In this document: in pieces, positions 62,819-64,000 of the stretch
Layout of the letters: each line of letters begins with the position of its first letter
Numbering within the stretch: position 1 is the stretch's first letter
Notes under the pieces: generated by a model
Told to the model about the DNA's origin: nothing
The model's input: the letters and a program-made list of their open reading frames with translations, nothing else
Database searches by the model: none
Made by a program: the position numbers and the translations under genes
DNA from: Jejuia sp049889775
GTDB taxonomy: Bacteria; Bacteroidota; Bacteroidia; Flavobacteriales; Flavobacteriaceae
Direction: 5' to 3'
NCBI GenBank assembly: GCA_049889775.1
Contig: JBMHCT010000047.1
Coordinates: 13,006 to 77,005, forward strand
Length of the DNA: 64,000 nucleotides

Positions 62819-63838
62819 ATGCTAAGGAAAATTATCACTGCCACCTGTCTATTTGCTACTTTACTATCTTTTGCTCAGGTAGGTGGAGAAACTACATACC
62901 AGTTTTTGAATTTAGTGTCTTCACCAAGGCAAGCCGCTTTAGGAGGCAAAGTGTTTACTAATGTAGATTATGATGTTACCCAAGCTTTATTTAATCCTGC
63001 TACTATTAATATAGAAATGGATAACCAGTTGGCTTTAAACTATTCAAGTTATCTTGGAGGTATTAGTTATGGCACTGCTGCTTATGCTTATACGCTTGAT
63101 AGACGCACACAAACATTTCATGGGGGAATAACTTATATAAACTATGGATCCTTTGATGGTTATGATGAGAACAATGTATCTACAGGTACATTTTCAGGTA
63201 GTGAAACCGCTTTATCTTTTGGATATTCACTGCAAATAGGGTATTCAGACTTTTATTTTGGTGGAAATATAAAACTAATAACTTCTAAATTAGAGCAGTA
63301 TACTTCTTTTGGGACAGCTGTAGATTTAGGGTTATTATATATAAATGAGGATTTAGATTTTCATGCGGCTTTAGTCGTTCGAAATCTTGGTTCTCAAATA
63401 ACGACATATGCAGATTTAAATGAACCTCTTCCTTTTGAAATTGGTTTGGGGCTATCACAACGCTTAGAACACGTACCTATACGTTGGCATATTACTTTTG
63501 AAAATTTACAAGAATGGCCTATTTCAAGACCTAATCCAGCAAGAGTTACCAGTGACTTATCAGGAAATGTATCCAATGAAAATATAGGTTTCTTAGGTCA
63601 GGTTATTCGTCATACCATCTTAGGTGCTGAACTTTTTCCTGAGGGTGGATTCAATATTCGTTTAGGTTATAACTTTAGACGCTCTGAAGAACTGCGTATC
63701 ATTGATCAAAGAAATTTTTCTGGACTATCGGCTGGCTTTTCTATTAAGCTTAATAAAATGCGTTTCAGTTATACGCATGCTAAATATACTAGTGCTGCAA
63801 ATTCAAACTTCTTTGGATTACAAATTGATTTGAGGTAA
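62819..63838 (+). CDS. porQ: Type IX secretion system protein PorQ
   Basis: Read from the ATG at 62819 (339 residues); an in-frame TTG at 62807 would add four residues. Signal peptide TATCLFATLLSFAQ, then an outer-membrane barrel of the PorP/PorV/PorQ class: YQFLNLVSSPRQAALGGKVF, ALFNPATINIEMDNQLALNYSSYLGGISYG, GSETALSFGYSLQIGY, LRLGYNFRRSEE-like NIRLGYNFRR and SFRYTHAKY-like RFSYTHAKYTSAANSNFFG. PorQ takes part in protein secretion and surface processing by the type IX system. Convergent with a secreted FnIII protein, separated by a terminator. Confidence 0.92.
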   Translation: MLRKIITATCLFATLLSFAQVGGETTYQFLNLVSSPRQAALGGKVFTNVDYDVTQALFNPATINIEMDNQLALNYSSYLGGISYGTAAYAYTLDRRTQTFHGGITYINYGSFDGYDENNVSTGTFSGSETALSFGYSLQIGYSDFYFGGNIKLITSKLEQYTSFGTAVDLGLLYINEDLDFHAALVVRNLGSQITTYADLNEPLPFEIGLGLSQRLEHVPIRWHITFENLQEWPISRPNPARVTSDLSGNVSNENIGFLGQVIRHTILGAELFPEGGFNIRLGYNFRRSEELRIIDQRNFSGLSAGFSIKLNKMRFSYTHAKYTSAANSNFFGLQIDLR

Positions 63839-63860
63839 ATCTCTTAAACTGTACTTAATA

Positions 63861-63892
63861 AAAAAGAGCTAAAAATAAACTTTAGCCCTTTT
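63861..63892. terminator. Terminator between porQ and the convergent gene
   Basis: AAAAAGAGCTAAA (63861-63873) pairs with TTTAGCCCTTTT (63881-63892) with one mismatch, 7-base loop, T-run on the plus strand and A-run on the minus strand, so it can serve both porQ and the FnIII gene. Confidence 0.65.
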
Positions 63893-63915
63893 AAATATAT
63901 CATAAAACCTGTCTT

Positions 63916-64000
63916 TTACTCTGTGGTAAACGACCAAATTTGCCCGATGGATTGCCCACCTTTGTCATCTTTTGCAACCACTTTCCAATAGTAGGTTGTT
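63916..64000 (-). CDS. C-terminus of a fibronectin-III-like secreted protein, partial
   Basis: On the minus strand an open frame enters from the right edge (reading from 63999) and ends at the stop 63918-63916. The visible 27 residues contain TYYWKVVAKDDKGG and IWSFTTE, the end of a fibronectin type III domain (Y-x-W-x-V-x-A-x-D followed by W-x-F-T-T). The rest of the gene is outside the window. Likely a cell-surface or secreted protein; no function assigned. Confidence 0.75.
   Translation of the reverse strand, partial: TTYYWKVVAKDDKGGQSIGQIWSFTTE

Noticed and set aside
1..64000. Search for CRISPR arrays, tRNA or rRNA genes, transposases and phage genes.
   Set aside because: No regularly spaced repeat-spacer pattern, cloverleaf, rRNA-like block or recombinase/structural phage gene was seen; the ATCGATTA array is too short-motif and promoter-placed to be a CRISPR.

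Overview
The window is AT-rich chromosomal DNA from a marine-type member of the Flavobacteriaceae (Bacteroidota). The assignment rests on the type IX secretion/gliding genes gldF, gldG and porQ, Bacteroidota-restricted families next to DUF6452/DUF6048, TAnnTTTG-type promoter boxes, starts without clear Shine-Dalgarno sequences, and family-typical dispersed intergenic repeats. I saw no rRNA, tRNA, insertion sequence, phage or CRISPR array. Most of the window is vertical core genome with accessory carbohydrate-active and regulatory genes interspersed.

Layout. 1-1146: end of a DUF6452 gene and a DUF6048 gene. 1166-1330: first copy of a structured repeat. 1446-2300: Mrr-like nuclease. 2450-8000 (minus strand): dnaN, gldG, a small BamE-like gene wedged inside gldFG, gldF, a small monooxygenase and a SAM hydrolase. 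8098-10215: phoH and purC. 10216-14287: a membrane-bound winged-helix regulator divergent from a tandem DUF1080 protein and a Gfo/Idh/MocA oxidoreductase, probably a glycoside-oxidation module. 14358-20290 (minus): PL8 polysaccharide lyase, alpha carbonic anhydrase, NTF2-like protein, TfoX-like protein, esterase, DUF1624 membrane protein. 20400-25567: acetyl-CoA synthetase, HYR-GH16 lipoprotein, FAH-family hydrolase, Bcr/CflA transporter. 25732-30800: three tandem paralogous membrane TPR/LuxR-type regulators. 31079-35171 (minus): NUDIX and a three-subunit acyl-CoA carboxylase. 35518-38242: pyrR-pyrB-small gene-rnz operon. 38235-41129: two paralogous small proteins, pdxH, a CAP-domain lipoprotein with unusual upstream DNA, and a helical protein. 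41235-46728 (minus): GIN adhesin, carbohydrate-binding-like lipoprotein, DoxX, membrane AraC regulator and a fused alpha/beta 2-oxoacid dehydrogenase E1. 46885-54863 (minus): a degenerate M1-peptidase/beta-barrel fusion, LOG-family protein, uvrA, an unknown membrane-anchored protein and an AcpH-like protein. 54941-63838: glmM, sulfatase, LpxL-type acyltransferase (minus), rhomboid, lon, LysM protein and porQ. The window ends in the C-terminus of a secreted fibronectin-III-like protein (minus).

The carbohydrate genes (PL8, GH16, sulfatase, DUF1080/oxidoreductase) suggest use of sulfated or uronic-acid polysaccharides, but they are scattered and no SusC/SusD pair is present, so this is not a canonical polysaccharide utilisation locus. 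Items most worth a second look: the inactive-looking M1 domain fused to an outer-membrane barrel, the three-gene receptor-regulator array, the periodic ATCGATTA array plus start-codon hairpin before the CAP lipoprotein gene, the structured dispersed repeat present in three copies, and the tandem 12-bp repeat next to the winged-helix regulator.
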